From positions 1-64,000 of the forward strand of contig DASVOE010000137.1 of the NCBI GenBank assembly GCA_036383515.1: a stretch of DNA of 64,000 nt, given 5' to 3'. This DNA comes from CADEDV01 sp036383515. GTDB taxonomy: Bacteria; Bacteroidota; Bacteroidia; Chitinophagales; Chitinophagaceae. The translations under genes were made by a program, and so were the position numbers. The notes under the pieces were generated by a model. It was not told where the DNA came from, ran no database searches, and worked only from the letters and a program-made list of their open reading frames with translations. Below are positions 18,129-27,749 of the stretch, one piece after another. The stretch's first letter is position 1. Each line of letters starts with the position of its first letter.

Positions 18129-18827
18129 TTACGAAATAATGCCCTCGGCTTTTGCAGTTTCATAAGGCATTTTTTTTTCGCCATTTAGTACCTGCGCCCA
18201 TATCTTATCCCCAAAGGTAGTAGCCTTTAAGCGGCGCTTCACCTCTTCCGCAGGCATTTGTGGGGTTAACAGGCATAATTCATTTAATTGTTTACGGGTA
18301 TAGGGCACCCGCTTCCATACTTCCGTACTCGCAGGCAATACCCCCTCAGTTAACAGCTGATTCATTAAACTATAAAATATATCCAGTATTTCCGCGTAGC
18401 AACGTTGGGTGATAGAAAAAACGGTATCATTATTTGTTATCGGGAATCGTCGCACCGCAATAATAGAACCTGTATCCACCCTGGCCAGCATATGATGACA
18501 GGTAATACCAAATTCTTTTTCCTCATTATATATCGCAAAGTTGGTGCAGCCAATACCCGGATATTCGGGGGGGCCTGGATGAAAATTAATGGCGGCAAGC
18601 CCAGCACTATTCAGCAACGATGCTGGTATAATCCATTGGGCCAGGTAGGAAATAAGCAGATTCCCCTTCCATTCATATAGCTCAGACGGAAAAGGATCTT
18701 CCCTCCTGGAAAAAATGATCTGTGGGTTATCAAAATGTGATTGTATAAAACCGGCAGCAGTGGACGAAAAAGTATCGTCTGCCTTGCCAATAAAAAGAAT
18801 TTTCAACTTATTTTTTTGCTTTACCAT
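18129..18827 (-). CDS. formyltransferase family protein (sugar N-formyltransferase candidate)
   Basis: Protein of 232 residues with the N10-formyltetrahydrofolate-dependent formyltransferase fold. The catalytic triad is intact: N81 and H83 in INFHPGPPEYPGIG, and D118 in ARVDTG. It is shorter than methionyl-tRNA formyltransferase and lies in an EPS locus with rfbA, rfbB and aminotransferases, so formylation of an amino sugar such as dTDP-Qui4N or dTDP-Qui3N is more likely than a role in translation. A terminator-like hairpin upstream suggests it may begin a new transcript. Confidence 0.82.
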   Translation of the reverse strand: MVKQKNKLKILFIGKADDTFSSTAAGFIQSHFDNPQIIFSRREDPFPSELYEWKGNLLISYLAQWIIPASLLNSAGLAAINFHPGPPEYPGIGCTNFAIYNEEKEFGITCHHMLARVDTGSIIAVRRFPITNNDTVFSITQRCYAEILDIFYSLMNQLLTEGVLPASTEVWKRVPYTRKQLNELCLLTPQMPAEEVKRRLKATTFGDKIWAQVLNGEKKMPYETAKAEGIIS

Positions 18828-18894
18828 CCCTGAGAAATACTTTAAACAACAATGCTGCCAATAGGTGTGATAATCTCTTTACCTGAATAAATAA

Positions 18895-18924
18895 CAAAAG
18901 CATGTACTATCGCACATGCTTTTG
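18895..18924 (-). terminator. hairpin between NeuD-like and formyltransferase genes
   Basis: CAAAAGCATGT (18895-18905) and its exact complement ACATGCTTTTG (18914-18924) enclose an 8-nt loop. The stem begins about 20 bases past the NeuD-like stop. On the minus strand it is followed by TTATTTATT, a U-rich but interrupted tail, so termination is likely but not certain. Confidence 0.6.
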
Positions 18925-18944
18925 CAAATATATGTCAGATTGAT

Positions 18945-19604
18945 TTATGCGGCAATAAGCTTCGACTGTTGCTTCCTTGTAAGCACTTTTTGTGGATTTC
19001 CTACCACCGTTGTATTATCAGGAATATCTTTTACGACGACCGTACCGGCGCCGATCATTACATTATTTCCAATGGTTATACCCTGGCGTATAACTGCATT
19101 AGCTCCTACAAAGCTTCCTTTACCCACTTTTACATTACCACAAAGAACAGCACCTGGTGCAATATGAGCAAAATCACCAATATTACACTCATGATCAATA
19201 CTGGATGATGTATTACAGATAACCCCCCGTCCCAGTTCCACCAATGGATTGAGTGTTGCATTCGCTGCGATCATAACCCCATCACCCATCATTACAGAGG
19301 ATGAGATCACTGCAGAAGGATGTATCGCATTAATTGGATTTCCAAGGTACTCACTCATTTGCAGGTGAATTTTTTCACGGATGCCGTTATGACCCACACA
19401 GGCAAAAAAATCAAACTTCTTTAATTTTTTGAGAACCTCTGTTTCTTTTCCGAGGTATTGTAAGTGGTAAGGGTTTTTGAGCTTTTCTTCTGAATCGCAA
19501 TACGCAGTTACCAAACGCCCTGCATTTAACAGAATGTCAATAATGACATAGGCGTGACCAGAATAGCCAATTATGGCCACTTGTTTTTTCAATGTGGTTT
19601 TCAT
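18945..19604 (-). CDS. NeuD/PglD-like sugar acyltransferase
   Basis: Acetyltransferase of about 219 residues from the ATG at 19604 (MKTTLKKQVAIIGYSG); an in-frame ATG at 19631 adds nine poor-quality residues. The N-terminal half is the Rossmann-like sugar-binding domain (AIIGYSGHAYVIIDIL); the C-terminal half is a left-handed beta-helix of hexapeptide repeats (VMMGDGVMIAANATLNP through IGNNVMIGAGTVVVKDIPDNTTVVGNPQK), with catalytic His candidate in SIDHECNIGDF. In PglD-type enzymes this N-acetylates a UDP-4-amino sugar. It may serve with the LegC-like aminotransferase downstream. Confidence 0.87.
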   Translation of the reverse strand: MKTTLKKQVAIIGYSGHAYVIIDILLNAGRLVTAYCDSEEKLKNPYHLQYLGKETEVLKKLKKFDFFACVGHNGIREKIHLQMSEYLGNPINAIHPSAVISSSVMMGDGVMIAANATLNPLVELGRGVICNTSSSIDHECNIGDFAHIAPGAVLCGNVKVGKGSFVGANAVIRQGITIGNNVMIGAGTVVVKDIPDNTTVVGNPQKVLTRKQQSKLIAA

Positions 19605-19745
19605 TGATTTTGGATTTTGGACTTGGAACAACTAAAATAAACGTCCTTCCTGTCAATACAAAATGCCTCATCAATTAAACCATAAGATTGGGTACATGTA
19701 CCCTGGAGCTGCTCGTATTTCTCCGATAGCCTCCTCAACCTGCTA

Positions 19746-20894
19746 TTACAACAGCGCTTTATACTTCTGTGCTAATAGTTTATGCATCACCTGCATGTCA
19801 AAATGTTGCTCGATCCTTGTCCGTAACTGCTCGGTATATTGTTGTAGAATTTTAGGGTTGGCAATCGCTTTTTCAACTTGCTTCAATAAGTCTTCCCTAT
19901 CCCTGGCTTCAAATAATAGTCCTGTTTTTTCATGCTCTACTACATCCACGTTGCCTTCAATGCGTGAACAAATGATTGGGCATAACATTGCCCCTGCCTG
20001 CAATAATACATTTGGAAAACCTTCACGGTGAGAGGGATGAACCAGCGCAAAAGACAAATGCATAAAATATTCCACGTCATCACTCCAGCCCGGTTGAATG
20101 ATACCCGGATGTGTTTGTAAAATTTGCCTGGCCTCATCGGTCACAGGATCGAGATGATCTTCAAAAACACCTACCAGTATTAATCTTATTGTATTATTCT
20201 TTGCATATAGTCTGGTGAACGCATAAAGTAATTCATCAATACCTTTGTCCTTCACAATTCTTCCCACACAAAGAAAATAAGTAAGTGTATCATCATACCC
20301 GATCAGCTTCTTTATGACAGCAAGTTTATCATGGTCCAAAACACGGGGAGAATAACGAGCAAGATTGATACCATTACTTGATCCTTGCCCGATCACTTCC
20401 ATTTTGGATGCGGCTACTAGTTTGTGGAATCGGATATATTCCAATAAAGAAAAACTATTAGGCCAGATATGCGTGGCCCATTTTCCCGTCAATTTTTCCA
20501 TGGTTAACAGCACTTTCTTTGTAAAACCTGTGGCTGTCATAAACCGCAAGCCCGCAATAGTATGTATCCTTATTCCAATCCCCGCCATCTTCGCAGCAAA
20601 CATGGCTAACAACCCTGCTTTGGGTGTATGGGAATGAACAATATCAGGCTTTTCCTTTTTAAAAAATCTATACAAACGCCATAAAGAATGCAAGTCAGCA
20701 AAAGGGGTGATCTTCCTGGTCATAGGAATAATATAATGAGGCACCCCTTCATTCCTGGCTACATCTTCTCTTTCTTTACCGTCGGCACTTACCATGATTA
20801 CTTCAAATCCCTGCTCCTTCATATATTTCAATTGGCCTGGCAATAAAACTTTTAATGCCATCGGTACAGTTGTAACCCGGATCAGCTTAGGCAT
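19746..20894 (-). CDS. glycosyltransferase family 4
   Basis: GT-B glycosyltransferase of about 382 residues from the ATG at 20894 (MPKLIRVTT), which lies inside the last codons of asnB; the upstream ATG at 20933 gives an unlikely leader. Visible features are VHSHTPKAGLLAM in the acceptor half, LCVGRIVKDKGIDELLYAF, and the retaining-enzyme donor motif HREGFPNVLLQAGAM. It likely adds one sugar to the lipid-linked repeat unit at the cytoplasmic membrane. It overlaps asnB by eight bases, so it is translationally coupled. Confidence 0.9.
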   Translation of the reverse strand: MPKLIRVTTVPMALKVLLPGQLKYMKEQGFEVIMVSADGKEREDVARNEGVPHYIIPMTRKITPFADLHSLWRLYRFFKKEKPDIVHSHTPKAGLLAMFAAKMAGIGIRIHTIAGLRFMTATGFTKKVLLTMEKLTGKWATHIWPNSFSLLEYIRFHKLVAASKMEVIGQGSSNGINLARYSPRVLDHDKLAVIKKLIGYDDTLTYFLCVGRIVKDKGIDELLYAFTRLYAKNNTIRLILVGVFEDHLDPVTDEARQILQTHPGIIQPGWSDDVEYFMHLSFALVHPSHREGFPNVLLQAGAMLCPIICSRIEGNVDVVEHEKTGLLFEARDREDLLKQVEKAIANPKILQQYTEQLRTRIEQHFDMQVMHKLLAQKYKALL

Positions 20895-22731
20895 GTTGCT
20901 TATAACTTTTTTTATACCACACTTCCAATGCAAATAATGTCCATATCATTTTAGCTCTTTTTTCATCGCCTGTTTTTACTTTTCGGGTCCAGAGATCATT
21001 GATAAAAGAAGGATGAACAAAATTTTTGCTAAATGCATCTGGTGAAAAAAGATAATCACCAACCAGGGAATTCAGTTCACCATCAATCCATTTTTTAAGT
21101 GGTATCTCAAAACCTCTTTTGGGCTGATGGATAAGATCAGTTGGCAAATACCTCTCAGCAAGCTTTCGTAACAAATACTTGGTCTGGCTTCCTCTGATCT
21201 TAAAATGATCAGGCAGGGAAGGAACATATTCCAGCAGCGCTTTGCAAAGCAGGGGGCTTCTGCCTTCCAGCGAATGTGCCATGGTGGCAATATCCATTTT
21301 CACCAGCAGGTTGCCTGTTAGTATATTATTAAAATCAAGATTCATGAATTTTTGCAATCCCGTTAATGAAGCGTGGTTGATATATTCAAAATCTTTTTTA
21401 ACCGGCAGAAGATAATCATCACTACCTTTCAGTTGATCTTCATAACCTTCAAAACTGTCAATCGTAGCAGAAAGATAGGTGGCCACTCCTTGTTTGCGGG
21501 CAAAATCTGTAAGACGATAAATATAATTATACTTATTCTTTTTATTGTGTGGCACCGGCATTATTGAATGAGCTGTTTTAGCTGCCAGTTTGGTTAGCCA
21601 TCCCGGGTGAAAAAAATCATATTTAGCGAAGGGGACATAACGACGGTAACCTCCAAATAGCTCATCACCCCCATCCCCATTTAATATCACCGTTAAATGT
21701 TTTTTGGCCGCTTGGCTTACATAATAGCTGGGGATGGCAGAACTATCAAAGAAAGGCTCTCCGTAATTAGCGAGAATAGTTTCAATGTCGTTGACAAGAT
21801 TATCAAAAGATATCTTTATTTCGTGGTGATGTGTCTGGTATTTTTCGGCTACCTGTTTGGCCAGTGGGGCTTCATCATATTCGCCGGCAAAAGATATCGT
21901 GAATGTTTTTAAAGATGAATTGTATTGTTTGGCAATGGCCGTCACCAGTCCGCTATCAATTCCACCGCTAAGAAAAGATCCTACTTCAAGGTCTGAAGAT
22001 TCTACCCTGTTCCTTACACCGGCATGCAAAAGCTGATCCACTTTTCCCAGAGCGGTATCAAAGTCATCCCCGTTTTTTGGGAGGTAATGATCATGAATAT
22101 TCCACCATTTGGTGATCACCGGCTCCGGTCGCTGAAAAGGAATATGCGCATAACTCCCCGCTGGTAATTCCTTTACCTGCTGATAAGGGGTTGCTTGTTT
22201 ATAAAAATAGCCCATGCGGATGTACTGCCGGATATTGTCTTCATCAATGGAAAGAGGTAGTTGATGACGTAATGCATTTAATTCGCTGGCAAATACAAAT
22301 TTTTTACCATCAGAAAAATAGTAAAGAGGTTTTTTACCAGCCCTGTCCCTGGCTAAAAATAATTCCTTTTTTTGTTGATCATAAATGGCAAGGGCAAACA
22401 TACCATCCATCCCCCTCAAACAATCTGCCCCCAGTTTTGCATATAGGTGCAAAATAGTCTCTGTGTCTGAATTGGTTTGACAGGAGGTGAGCGAATACTC
22501 TTTTCGCAATACCTGGTGATTGTAAATTTCGCCATTAAAAATAATGCTCAGATGTTCAAAGTGCATAGGCTGTTTACCCCCGGTAATATCCAGGATGGAT
22601 AGCCGATGATGATGCAATTGCAAAGCTCCTTCTGTAAAAGTAGATTGCTCATCCGGGCCGCGATGCCACAGATCATTGGTCAATCGGGGAATATCTAGAG
22701 TATGATGAAGAGAACCGGCTATGCCACACAT
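20887..22731 (-). CDS. asnB: asparagine synthase (glutamine-hydrolysing), copy 1
   Basis: Amidotransferase of 614 residues. Cys2 of MCGIAG is the N-terminal glutaminase nucleophile; the synthetase domain holds the PPi-loop FLSGGIDSGL around residue 255 and the GDGGDELFGGY block. It is full length. Two such genes in one EPS cluster point to amidation of a glycan component, for example a uronic acid carboxylate, rather than ordinary asparagine supply, but free asparagine synthesis cannot be ruled out. It lies three bases after the polymerase-candidate gene. Confidence 0.9.
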   Translation of the reverse strand: MCGIAGSLHHTLDIPRLTNDLWHRGPDEQSTFTEGALQLHHHRLSILDITGGKQPMHFEHLSIIFNGEIYNHQVLRKEYSLTSCQTNSDTETILHLYAKLGADCLRGMDGMFALAIYDQQKKELFLARDRAGKKPLYYFSDGKKFVFASELNALRHQLPLSIDEDNIRQYIRMGYFYKQATPYQQVKELPAGSYAHIPFQRPEPVITKWWNIHDHYLPKNGDDFDTALGKVDQLLHAGVRNRVESSDLEVGSFLSGGIDSGLVTAIAKQYNSSLKTFTISFAGEYDEAPLAKQVAEKYQTHHHEIKISFDNLVNDIETILANYGEPFFDSSAIPSYYVSQAAKKHLTVILNGDGGDELFGGYRRYVPFAKYDFFHPGWLTKLAAKTAHSIMPVPHNKKNKYNYIYRLTDFARKQGVATYLSATIDSFEGYEDQLKGSDDYLLPVKKDFEYINHASLTGLQKFMNLDFNNILTGNLLVKMDIATMAHSLEGRSPLLCKALLEYVPSLPDHFKIRGSQTKYLLRKLAERYLPTDLIHQPKRGFEIPLKKWIDGELNSLVGDYLFSPDAFSKNFVHPSFINDLWTRKVKTGDEKRAKMIWTLFALEVWYKKSYKQHA

Positions 22732-22734
22732 AGA

Positions 22735-24150
22735 TCAGAAAGCTGTTTTTTGAAACCGTTTATGAGTTACATGGTAACCTAGTAATTTATTGAACCATGT
22801 AGGATATTTAAGTCCTTCCTGCCGGTATAAAATTAATACCATAATGAGATAAAAAGGAAGGCAGGGTATTTTATAACGGGAAAGTGATCCAAAGTTCAGT
22901 GCGGTGCTACCTACAGCAGCAGCAAATACAATGGCGAAAATAAAACACATCATTAAAACAGGATCTCCAAAGATCTTTCTCAAAAAATTAATCATGCCCC
23001 GACGATATATTAATATAATGGTTATGTATAAAAAGAATAAGGATTCCAATGAAGAAAATAACGCTGTAATACTATTAACCTCCCAGATAAAAGGTCTGAA
23101 AAAAGTGGCCGAAATTCCATTCAGGAAAATTAGAAAAGGGTTTGTTGACTGAATAGTATAATAAGACCCCTCTCCGGCTCCGGCCTCATTAAATCCTTCA
23201 TATAGTTTTCTGCTTTGCTCGCTTGTTTCAGTAATATTATCAAGACTAAAAGCTTTCAGACTTTCATCAGATGTCGCATAATTCAATAAAAATATGGCTG
23301 CTACGGCTCCAAGGGTGAAAGTGATGAAAGTAAGTATTCTCCGCAGCACTTTATTTTCCACAACCTTATTAAATACAACAAAAAGCCATAAAATTATTGC
23401 CGGTGTTAATGCTAGCAATATATATACCTTAATAAAGTATAAAAGAAATGATCCTACAATAACCCATATTATAGAGCCGATATAGTTTTTCTTCCTGACA
23501 AAAATATTAAACATACCGTATAAAATATAGCCGACGGATCCAAAGCAGATAGGGTCTTTTATCAGGCCGGAGCTCCAGATAGCGACGCTGGGTAAGAATA
23601 AGGTAGCGAAAGCAATTTCTTTTTTAAAATGTGGAAAATAGTAAATGAAAAATTTATACATCCGTATAGCTCCACCCAATGCAAAAAAAGAAAAACACAT
23701 AGCGATGCACAGGTAGCTATTATTGAAAAGAAGTGAGAAAGGTAATGCCGCCTTAGGCACCATAAAATTACCTGGCTCATGCATAGCCTCAAATATAGGA
23801 TAGGGTGAATCTATATAAATAAAATAATTCATTAACTCAGTTTTCACGTTTATCATTTTTGTCATAGCGATCTTGATAAAATTATCCGAATCATCCATTA
23901 CAGCTTTATGTAATGCTTGTGTAGCCTGGTAATACATCTCGCTATCGCCACTACGATAATAAAACGTATTTAGTAATGTATAGATCAGCGCAAAAAGCAT
24001 TTTGAAATAAAAAGCCTTCATCATAATCTTTTTATGCGCCTCATCCTTATACTTTTTTATGATCACAGAAAAAATCATCAGTAAAACGATGAAACAGACT
24101 GGAGCTAAAATGATATCAGCTGGTGCAAAAAGTGCTGCTAGAATTGTCAT
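22735..24150 (-). CDS. polytopic membrane protein, O-antigen polymerase candidate
   Basis: Integral membrane protein of 471 residues with about ten to twelve hydrophobic segments and a large loop near residues 290-340. No specific motif is recognised. The cluster has a flippase, a Wzc-like kinase and a Wza-like exporter but no other polytopic protein suited to be the Wzy polymerase, so I assign that role by elimination. It could also be an EpsG-like protein. The gene is followed within three bases by asnB copy 1. Confidence 0.6.
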   Translation of the reverse strand: MTILAALFAPADIILAPVCFIVLLMIFSVIIKKYKDEAHKKIMMKAFYFKMLFALIYTLLNTFYYRSGDSEMYYQATQALHKAVMDDSDNFIKIAMTKMINVKTELMNYFIYIDSPYPIFEAMHEPGNFMVPKAALPFSLLFNNSYLCIAMCFSFFALGGAIRMYKFFIYYFPHFKKEIAFATLFLPSVAIWSSGLIKDPICFGSVGYILYGMFNIFVRKKNYIGSIIWVIVGSFLLYFIKVYILLALTPAIILWLFVVFNKVVENKVLRRILTFITFTLGAVAAIFLLNYATSDESLKAFSLDNITETSEQSRKLYEGFNEAGAGEGSYYTIQSTNPFLIFLNGISATFFRPFIWEVNSITALFSSLESLFFLYITIILIYRRGMINFLRKIFGDPVLMMCFIFAIVFAAAVGSTALNFGSLSRYKIPCLPFYLIMVLILYRQEGLKYPTWFNKLLGYHVTHKRFQKTAF

Positions 24151-24219
24151 GCTAATCTAAAAGTATACTTTCTCATTCAAAGAGGGATTCCATTTTTATC
24201 ACAAAATATTTGTTAACAC

Positions 24220-25359
24220 TCAGGTTGCTTTTTTACGCAGAGATTGTAAAATATTTTTGGTTCTTCTTTCTACTAATAAATAATGTATCCATCCTACCAA
24301 AAGTGCTAACCCGACTGCTGGTATCCATATAAAATAATTAAGTATATAAGGTAACTTTGGTTTAACCAATAACCAGTAAATGCCGAGGTATAAAAAAATC
24401 GTGGCAAAGTGAGTAATATATAAACTATAACTAAATTTCCCGATTTTCATCAGCCAGGGAATGCGGATTTCATACTTTAAAAAATAAAGAATAAGTGTTA
24501 TGCCTAATGCAGCAGATATAAGAAAACTGTAAGCGGTTTCTGTCTTAAAATAAAAATTTACTCCATACATTGCTATTACTAATCCTGTCAATATCCACAG
24601 CCATAGTCGTTTTGATAATCCCTTTAGCCATCCGGCAATTTTTTCATAATGGGTATATAACCATACGCCTATTGCAAAATAAATGTTATAGACAAAAAGA
24701 AATTCATGAATATAAAAAGGCAAACCGATTGATTGAACCTGCTGCGGAGCTATAAGATAAACAAGAAATAAAACAGTAGAAACTATTGCATAGATAGTAA
24801 CACTGCGGAGCAAGAAAGGCGCCAGGAAATAAAAGATTACTTCATAGGTCAATGACCAGAACGGCGTAATAAATCCTTCCCCTGGCATATAAAAAAGATT
24901 TTTCAACACAACTTCACTATCAAAATAGAAATTCATCTCATAAGTACGGATAAAACTAAAGCCTTCAATACTTCCATCATACCATTCTGGGTGCCAATAC
25001 CTGGTAACTAAAAAAACAAGTCCTGCCCATATTAAGGCAATTACATATGAAGGATATATCCGGATGAAACGACGTTTGTAAAACTGTAAAGCCGATTTAT
25101 TACCAGATAAACTATGTGCTATTGAAAATCCTGATAGTACAAAGAACACAATCACAAATTCTACCGCCAGTCTGGTGAGCATACTGCTGCCAAACATAAA
25201 ATAATCGCATACATTCCATGTATCGCGTGGAAATTTCTTCAGAAATTCGTTACCGCCGATCCACAACACACCCCTGCAATGAGCAATGGCTACGTATAAA
25301 GAAGCAATGCCTCTTATTGAATCAAGTATATCAAAGGGTAGCTTACGTTTTTCAGACAT
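24220..25359 (-). CDS. acyltransferase 3 family protein
   Basis: Membrane O-acyltransferase of 379 residues in the OafA/YrhL-type family, which transfers acetyl or other acyl groups across the membrane onto surface glycans. The hallmark N-terminus is DSIRGIASLYVAIAHCRG with the conserved Arg and His, followed by about ten membrane segments and FFVLSGFSIAHSL, KRRFIRIYPSY. It probably O-acetylates the polymer. Confidence 0.9.
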   Translation of the reverse strand: MSEKRKLPFDILDSIRGIASLYVAIAHCRGVLWIGGNEFLKKFPRDTWNVCDYFMFGSSMLTRLAVEFVIVFFVLSGFSIAHSLSGNKSALQFYKRRFIRIYPSYVIALIWAGLVFLVTRYWHPEWYDGSIEGFSFIRTYEMNFYFDSEVVLKNLFYMPGEGFITPFWSLTYEVIFYFLAPFLLRSVTIYAIVSTVLFLVYLIAPQQVQSIGLPFYIHEFLFVYNIYFAIGVWLYTHYEKIAGWLKGLSKRLWLWILTGLVIAMYGVNFYFKTETAYSFLISAALGITLILYFLKYEIRIPWLMKIGKFSYSLYITHFATIFLYLGIYWLLVKPKLPYILNYFIWIPAVGLALLVGWIHYLLVERRTKNILQSLRKKAT

Positions 25360-25383
25360 GTGGAAGACTTAATATGATGGCTA

Positions 25384-26481
25384 TTATTGTAATGAATGTT
25401 GGCTTTCCGTAATGATCCGGAGATAAGTATTCCTGTTGGCATTAACGGAAAATTTTTCTTCCAGTACCTGAGCTCCTTTTTGTCCAATACGACGACGTAA
25501 AATCTCATCGTCAATCAACTGCTGCAGGTAATACAGCCATTCGTCTTCTGTTTTTGCCAGGAAACCATTTACATTATGCTCAATGATTCTGAAATTTGTA
25601 CCAATAGCTGTGGCTATAACTGGCACTCCTGCTGCCATATATTGCAGGGCCTTTAATCCACTTTTACCATATACCCATTGTTCATCTGGCAACGGGTACA
25701 AACCTATATCAAATTGCCGGATCACTTCTACTTCATAACTTTCGTTCCACGCCAATGCTTCTACTTCTATTCCCCCTATCCTGAAATCAGCATCACCCAT
25801 TACTACTACTTTAAAAACTACTCCTTGTGCTTTCAATCTATGCAACACAGGTTCAAGTAGCCGCAAATGCTTGGTAGTACTGCCGCTCCCACTCCAGCCC
25901 AATATTACTTTTTCCGTTTTAATAATATAATCTGTTTTAGGCCGGTATGTATCTGTATTTATTGTTGAAGAAATATCAGTTGTATTCGAATTATACTTTT
26001 TAACGATCGCATCAAGATAAGGAGTACAGGTAATCACATGATCCGCATGTTTCATTAGGAATAAGGGCTTATTCCTGCCCTTAAGTCCTGAAATAATATT
26101 ATTCATGTCACTCTTAATACCAGGCAGATAAACAAGATCATCGATATCGTAGATCATGCGTTTGGCAAGTTTGCAGTATAACCATTCAAAAACCGGAGGG
26201 CCAAAAGGTGTAATCCACAAATGAGTATAGATCACATCATATTTCCGAATGCGGAATAATAGAAGAATGCGGGAAAAATATCCCAGCAAAGTATAGAAGA
26301 TCTTTTTCCCTAAAAAACCTTTTTTATATATAATAGCCCAGAATTTTTCATTTACAAAAGATCGTTTATCTACGCCACATCCGCTAGCTTCAAGGTAAGA
26401 ATAATACTGTTCAAACTTTAAACGCTGGCTTGGAGCTTTATTAAAAGGATACGGAGTAACAAAAAGTATTTTCTTCATCAC
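25384..26481 (-). CDS. glycosyltransferase (GT-B)
   Basis: Glycosyltransferase of 365 residues with a GT-B layout: N-terminal VTPYPFNKAPSQRLKFEQY, a middle DIDDLVYLPG loop, GWSGSGSTTKHL starting the donor domain, and GKSGLKALQYMAAGVPVIATAIGTN near residue 265 as the donor-site block. It belongs to the GT4-like group. Acceptor and donor sugars cannot be read from sequence. It starts two bases after the stop of the next glycosyltransferase gene. Confidence 0.85.
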   Translation of the reverse strand: MMKKILFVTPYPFNKAPSQRLKFEQYYSYLEASGCGVDKRSFVNEKFWAIIYKKGFLGKKIFYTLLGYFSRILLLFRIRKYDVIYTHLWITPFGPPVFEWLYCKLAKRMIYDIDDLVYLPGIKSDMNNIISGLKGRNKPLFLMKHADHVITCTPYLDAIVKKYNSNTTDISSTINTDTYRPKTDYIIKTEKVILGWSGSGSTTKHLRLLEPVLHRLKAQGVVFKVVVMGDADFRIGGIEVEALAWNESYEVEVIRQFDIGLYPLPDEQWVYGKSGLKALQYMAAGVPVIATAIGTNFRIIEHNVNGFLAKTEDEWLYYLQQLIDDEILRRRIGQKGAQVLEEKFSVNANRNTYLRIITESQHSLQ

Positions 26482-26483
26482 TT

Positions 26484-27749
26484 TCAGGCAGGGTTAAGAT
26501 GAGAAATGGGTGATAATCCCTTTTTATTCTCATAAAATATTTTTTGATATGCTTCGCTATATAACTGTATTCCATAGCTAAGATCAAATACCGCTGTAAT
26601 GTTTTCACGAATGGTTGCTGGATTTTTTTTCAGCATTTCTGGTAAATGATGGATAGCTTCATCATATGCTTTTGTAGTAAACTCCTTCAAAACAATACCG
26701 CAATGGTTATCAGAAACAATAGCTTCCACATCACCTACCCCTGAATTAACAATCACTGGTATTCCCATCGATAATACTTCTCCCAGTTTTGTAGGCGAGC
26801 TTGAAATTTTGGAGTAGACCGGTTTAATAAAAGAAATCGAAATATCAGATGCTTTAATAAATACTGGTACTTCCTCGCGGTTGGCTTCGATGATAACAAA
26901 TTCCGTAGCAGGAATAGTATGCGCTGCTGCTTTATTTATAATTAAATCTTTGCTGGAATGTGTAACAAATAAGAAAAGAGCATCAGGGTAATATAGTTTA
27001 AGCCGCTTAAAAAAGACCAGCATCTCGTCCAGCATATACCAGGCTCCTACGGATCCAAGATAACTAAGCACCAGTATATCTTCAGCTATTCCAAGTTTTT
27101 TCCGGCTTTGCTTTTTTTGCAGATCATCTGTAACAGAAAAATGATCCATGTCTGCACAACATGGTATTACACCTACTGATACTAAAGAATTATAGGTTGA
27201 CCATCTGAGCAATTCTTCCTTACCGGCTCGTGTTAAGGACACAATATAATCGGCATACTGAAGATAGGCTGCTTCCTTTTTTTTGTAATATTTGTAGACT
27301 CTTCTGAAGATAGGATGTCCATCTTTCCAGGCCCCGCCATCTCTTTTTTCATCGGCCCAGAAACCTCTCATATCAAAAAAGAATTTTACTCCATATTTCC
27401 TTTTCAGCTTTAGTCCTATGTCCGCAGCAATATAACTGCGGCAGTGAACCATGTCGAATTGCTTTTCTTTATGCAGGGCCAATGCTTTTCGTTGCATTCG
27501 GACAGCATCATAAAATTTAGATAGCATGGGTGGATTTGTGGTAAAAGATAAAGGCACCCATTCTATGCCTGCTGCCATCACTATATCTTCTATCGTCTTT
27601 CTATGTTTAACATACCGATCCTTCTTCTCAAAACTGAGAAGGGTAAACCGATAGCCTTCTTTGGAGAGTCCAACCAGGTAGGGCAACACCTGTGATTGCC
27701 CCAGGGGATCGGTCATCCCATCGTAAGAAATATATAAAATTTTCTTCAC
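26484..27749 (-). CDS. glycosyltransferase family 4
   Basis: GT-B glycosyltransferase of 421 residues. The N-terminus ILYISYDGMTDPLGQSQVLPYL is typical of a GT4 group common in EPS loci; VHCRSYIAADIGL, LSYLGSVGAWYMLDEML and SSPTKLGEVLSMGIPVIVN mark acceptor and donor domains. It overlaps asnB copy 2 by four bases (ATGA type), so the two are coupled. Confidence 0.87.
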   Translation of the reverse strand: MKKILYISYDGMTDPLGQSQVLPYLVGLSKEGYRFTLLSFEKKDRYVKHRKTIEDIVMAAGIEWVPLSFTTNPPMLSKFYDAVRMQRKALALHKEKQFDMVHCRSYIAADIGLKLKRKYGVKFFFDMRGFWADEKRDGGAWKDGHPIFRRVYKYYKKKEAAYLQYADYIVSLTRAGKEELLRWSTYNSLVSVGVIPCCADMDHFSVTDDLQKKQSRKKLGIAEDILVLSYLGSVGAWYMLDEMLVFFKRLKLYYPDALFLFVTHSSKDLIINKAAAHTIPATEFVIIEANREEVPVFIKASDISISFIKPVYSKISSSPTKLGEVLSMGIPVIVNSGVGDVEAIVSDNHCGIVLKEFTTKAYDEAIHHLPEMLKKNPATIRENITAVFDLSYGIQLYSEAYQKIFYENKKGLSPISHLNPA

